The position numbers and the translations under genes were made by a program. The notes below the pieces were generated by a model. The model did no database searches, was not told the origin of the DNA, and was given only the letters and a program-made list of their open reading frames with translations. Shown piece by piece: positions 63,287-64,000 of a stretch of DNA of 64,000 nucleotides. The stretch is from Peptostreptococcus russellii (GTDB taxonomy: Bacteria > Bacillota > Clostridia > Peptostreptococcales > Peptostreptococcaceae): the NCBI RefSeq assembly GCF_003012055.1, contig NZ_JYGE01000003.1, forward strand, positions 62,001 to 126,000. Reading direction: 5' to 3'. The first letter of the stretch is position 1, and each line of letters starts with the position of its first letter.

Positions 63287-63520
63287 AAATAAAATGATAG
63301 AGATTAGGATAATCATAAATCAAAAGTTCAAGCTTAAATAAAATGATATAGTTTAAGGAAAAATAAAGCTTAAAATTGAAATAAAATGATATAGTTTAAG
63401 GCAAAAATAAAATAAAGCTTAAAATTGAAATAAAGTGATAGGGATTAGGATAATCACAAATCAAAAGTTCAAGCTTAAATAAATTGATAAATTAAAAAAT
63501 AAAATAAAGCTATATAGTTA
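63287..63520 (+). repeat. Iteron-like array, five copies at 43-49 bp spacing
   Basis: Five copies of AAATAAAATGATA or a close variant start at 63287, 63336, 63379, 63428 and 63477. Copies 1 and 4 share the same downstream sequence: 63287-63348 and 63428-63489 match at 58 of 62 bases. Copies 2 and 3 share another (ATAGTTTAAGG...AAAGCTTAAAATTG) with a 6-bp difference. The array is in non-coding DNA between the DUF6873-like gene and the thrS leader. Confidence 0.75.
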
Positions 63521-63626
63521 TAGTAAATAAAAAGTTTATAAAAATAAGAAATAATAAAAGTAAATACTAGCTTTAAATATAATATATAAAAAGTTTTGAA
63601 AATATTCTATTATTTTTAGAAAAAAC

Positions 63627-63655
63627 TTGAAATTTTTTTGCCCTTGTGTTAGTAT
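63627..63655 (+). promoter_or_regulatory. Probable thrS promoter
   Basis: TTGAAA (63627-63632) and TAGTAT (63650-63655) are separated by 17 nt, upstream of the T-box leader. Confidence 0.5.
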
Positions 63656-63684
63656 TAAATCAACATAATAATAAATGCTTTGAT

Positions 63685-63910
63685 AAAGGAAGAGTAAGAT
63701 ATGTATCGTCTATAAGAGAAGTGAATCATCGGCTGAAAGTTCACGAGAAATGAGATATCTGAAAACTACCTTTTAGCAGAGTTTAGTAGCTTTGGTGAAA
63801 AGACTCGGTTGACTGCCTTAAAGTCTTATCGAGAGGGTGCATTGCATCAACTTGGGTGGAACCGCGATTTATTCGTCCCAATATTTTTATATGGGGCGTT
63901 TTTTTTTATA
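63685..63910 (+). ncRNA. T-box leader, threonine-specific
   Basis: The T-box sequence GGGTGGAACCGCG is at 63854-63866. Upstream is the long Stem I region, with a candidate ACC threonine specifier near 63767-63769 (in AACTACCTTTT). Downstream CGTCCCA (63874-63880) pairs with TGGGGCG (63892-63898) before a run of ten T, forming the terminator. Uncharged tRNA-Thr would favour the antiterminator and readthrough into thrS. Confidence 0.93.
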
Positions 63911-63941
63911 CAAATTTTAAATGATATGGAGGATATTTATA

Positions 63942-64000
63942 ATGATAAAAGTTGAATTAAAAGATGGTAGTTTATTAGAAGTAGAAGATGGATCATCACT
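63942..64000 (+). CDS. thrS: Threonyl-tRNA synthetase (3' end outside window)
   Basis: Only the first 19 codons are in the window. They read MIKVELKDGSLLEVEDGSS, the typical start of the TGS domain at the N-terminus of threonyl-tRNA synthetase. GGAGG lies 11 nt before the ATG at 63942. The upstream T-box leader with a probable threonine specifier supports the call. The catalytic and editing domains are not visible. Confidence 0.85.
   Translation, partial: MIKVELKDGSLLEVEDGSS

Noticed and set aside
63287-63520. Repeat array considered as a CRISPR array.
   Set aside because: The spacers repeat each other, the units are AT-rich and non-palindromic, and no cas genes are nearby.

Overview
The window is a low-GC, densely packed chromosome segment of an anaerobic Firmicute of class Clostridia. 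It is most likely a member of the Peptostreptococcaceae; this is inferred from gene content and order, and no 16S gene is present. Support comes from the clostridial run uvrB-uvrA-uvrC-hprK-murB-PHP-rapZ-yvcK-nudix-whiA-dnaE-pfkA-pyk, the rubrerythrin-PerR-desulfoferrodoxin operon, a homocitrate-synthase-like gene followed by aconitase and isocitrate dehydrogenase (an order also known from Clostridioides difficile), and AT-rich intergenic DNA with many hairpin terminators. Almost everything is on the + strand; the only clear minus-strand gene is a DEAD-box helicase. I saw no tRNA, rRNA, CRISPR array, insertion sequence or prophage.

Bases 1-22800 are conserved core: excision repair (uvrB partial, uvrA, uvrC), HPr kinase, cell-wall MurB, the RapZ/YvcK/WhiA block, DNA polymerase III alpha, lower glycolysis (pfkA with a structured leader, then pyk), an rRNA uracil methyltransferase and a metallo-hydrolase. 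Bases 22800-37120 are accessory: a GNAT protein, a decayed HTH regulator, a YdjY-type lipoprotein with two VTT membrane proteins (the gene set of E. coli ydjXYZ) next to a cysteine-rich Fe-S protein, a MoxR/VWA pair, a 3H-domain regulator, a TatD-like hydrolase, a PEPCK/HprK-like P-loop protein of unknown role and an ABC exporter. Bases 37200-41300 carry a CadC-like repressor with its operators, a Zn/Cd P-type ATPase and an orphan sigma-70-like factor.

Bases 41400-46400 hold an AEC transporter and a TPP-riboswitch-controlled thiamin operon (thiD, a thiM-thiE fusion, thiC). Bases 46900-54200 hold an Rrf2 regulator, an unusual membrane-anchored C39-family protein, a branched-chain amino acid carrier, a Usp protein and the oxidative-stress operon with a PerR-type box on a consensus promoter. 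Bases 54200-64000 hold the helicase, the citrate-to-2-oxoglutarate branch, a glycosyltransferase, a DUF6873-like protein, an iteron-like repeat array and a threonine T-box leader running into thrS, which is cut by the window end.

The most unusual signal is an initiation-site architecture seen three times, before the MoxR ATPase, the P-type ATPase and the helicase. A strong Shine-Dalgarno sequence lies 36-48 nt from the only possible AUG, with in-frame stops between. An RNA hairpin starts 0-1 nt after the Shine-Dalgarno and ends 6-7 nt before the AUG, so folding would restore normal spacing. Next in interest are the pfkA leader, where one 3' strand can pair either with the transcript start or with the bases touching the Shine-Dalgarno, the YdjXYZ-like redox module, and a long intergenic hairpin RNA.
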